Shown here in pieces: positions 5,360 to 5,517 of a stretch of DNA of 5,517 bases. The translations under genes and the position numbers were made by a program. Source of the stretch: a bacterium (GTDB lineage: Bacteria > Fidelibacterota > UBA2242); the NCBI GenBank assembly GCA_018895675.1, contig JAHIOG010000507.1:1-5517 (forward strand), given 5' to 3'. The notes beneath the pieces were generated by a model, which was not told the DNA's origin, did not search any database, and worked only from the letters and a program-made list of their open reading frames with translations. Position 1 is the stretch's first letter; each line of letters starts with the position of its first letter.

Positions 5360-5411
5360 TGGTACACTTTTAAACGACCATAATTGGTACAATTTAATAC
5401 GACCATTGAAA
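5360..5411. repeat. Right terminal inverted repeat of the IS21 element
   Basis: On the plus strand it has two tandem motifs, TGGTACA...ACGACCA at 5360-5380 and TGGTACA...ACGACCA at 5385-5405, then TTGAAA. It is the inverted counterpart of 3122-3172, including the roughly 25-bp periodicity of the motifs. The outermost base is uncertain: a TGCA at 5415-5418 could be the true tip. Confidence 0.85.
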
Positions 5412-5517
5412 AGTTGCACTTAATAGTTGAATTCAAGAAATAATCTGTACCGGTGATTCACGAATTACCGTAACAATTACATCAGCCTTATTTTGACGCT
5501 ATTAGACTGTGTAAAAA
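5412..5517. other. Right flank of the IS, no gene recognised
   Basis: About 105 bp outside the IS21 right end carry no convincing coding frame. If the IS had inserted simply into mazF, the missing MazF N-terminus and its antitoxin should continue here on the minus strand. Only a weak resemblance (LFLEFNY followed by a stop, compared with the WLEFNP-like start of MazF proteins) is present, which is not enough to call. Confidence 0.5.

Larger units (their letters stand above)
3122..5411 (-). mobile_element. IS21-family insertion sequence (istA, istB) inserted in mazF
   Basis: Two minus-strand genes in the IS21 order, a DDE transposase (istA) followed by an AAA+ helper ATPase (istB) with a 4-bp overlap, are flanked by long imperfect inverted ends. 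The left end starts TGTCAAGGGTCG at 3122. The right end, read inwards on the minus strand, is TTTCAATGGTCG from 5411. Each end holds two tandem GGTCG...TACCA motifs, the multiple transposase sites typical of IS21. Length is about 2.29 kb, within the family range. The left border is supported independently because mazF coding sequence resumes at 3121. The right border is less certain by several bases (a terminal CA exists at 5417-5418). I find no direct target duplication, so a flank may have been rearranged after insertion. The copy is probably non-autonomous unless the istA frameshift is bypassed. Confidence 0.9.

Noticed and set aside
5412..5517. Missing MazF N-terminus continuing beyond the IS right end
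   Set aside because: Only a weak LFLEFN-like match followed by a stop is seen; there is no start codon with a ribosome binding site and no antitoxin.

Overview
The window looks like an accessory stretch of a Gram-negative-type bacterial chromosome with moderately AT-rich composition. The taxon cannot be fixed from the sequence. The strong AAGGAGG-type ribosome binding site before the small membrane protein argues against a typical Bacteroidota. The gene mix (PlsC, a GrdB/PrdB-like reductase relative, ArfB, a DUF6868-type membrane protein, an IS21 element) suits Proteobacteria/Desulfobacterota or Calditrichota/Ignavibacteria-like lineages. That placement is a weak inference.

Layout. Positions 1-1380, plus strand: the 3' part of a PlsC-type acyltransferase, cut by the window edge, then a 259-residue protein of the glycine/sarcosine/betaine/D-proline reductase component B superfamily, closed by a very good rho-independent terminator at 1351-1379. 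Positions 1381-1728: non-coding and rich in short inverted repeats. Positions 1729-3121, all minus strand: arfB (ribosome rescue hydrolase), a two-helix DUF6868-like membrane protein, and a MazF-type toxin remnant. These are unrelated small genes separated by spacers of about 190-245 bp. The spacer between mazF and the DUF6868 gene has attC-like outer boxes (ACCTAAC / GTTAGGT) placed as they would be between two integron cassettes, but the interior is not a classical attC.

Positions 3122 to about 5411 are an IS21-family insertion sequence read on the minus strand (istA then istB with a 4-bp ATGA overlap). Each end carries two tandem copies of a GGTCG...TACCA motif. The element sits inside mazF: the reading of the MazF relic begins in the first base outside the IS with residues AGYRPVLILS, and the N-terminus is missing. 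mazF is also broken a second time by an apparent 22-nt palindromic insertion that shifts the frame. istA itself is split by a +1 frameshift that falls on a perfect 16-bp hairpin. The N-terminal helix-turn-helix segment (5071-5223) and the DDE catalytic body (3948-5093) therefore lie in different frames.

Positions 5412-5517 are right-hand flank with no recognisable gene. Nothing in the window is a clear new multi-gene system. The points worth following are the doubly disrupted toxin gene, the hairpin-associated istA frameshift, the attC-like spacer, and the reductase-B relative that lacks a redox CxxC/CxxU site.
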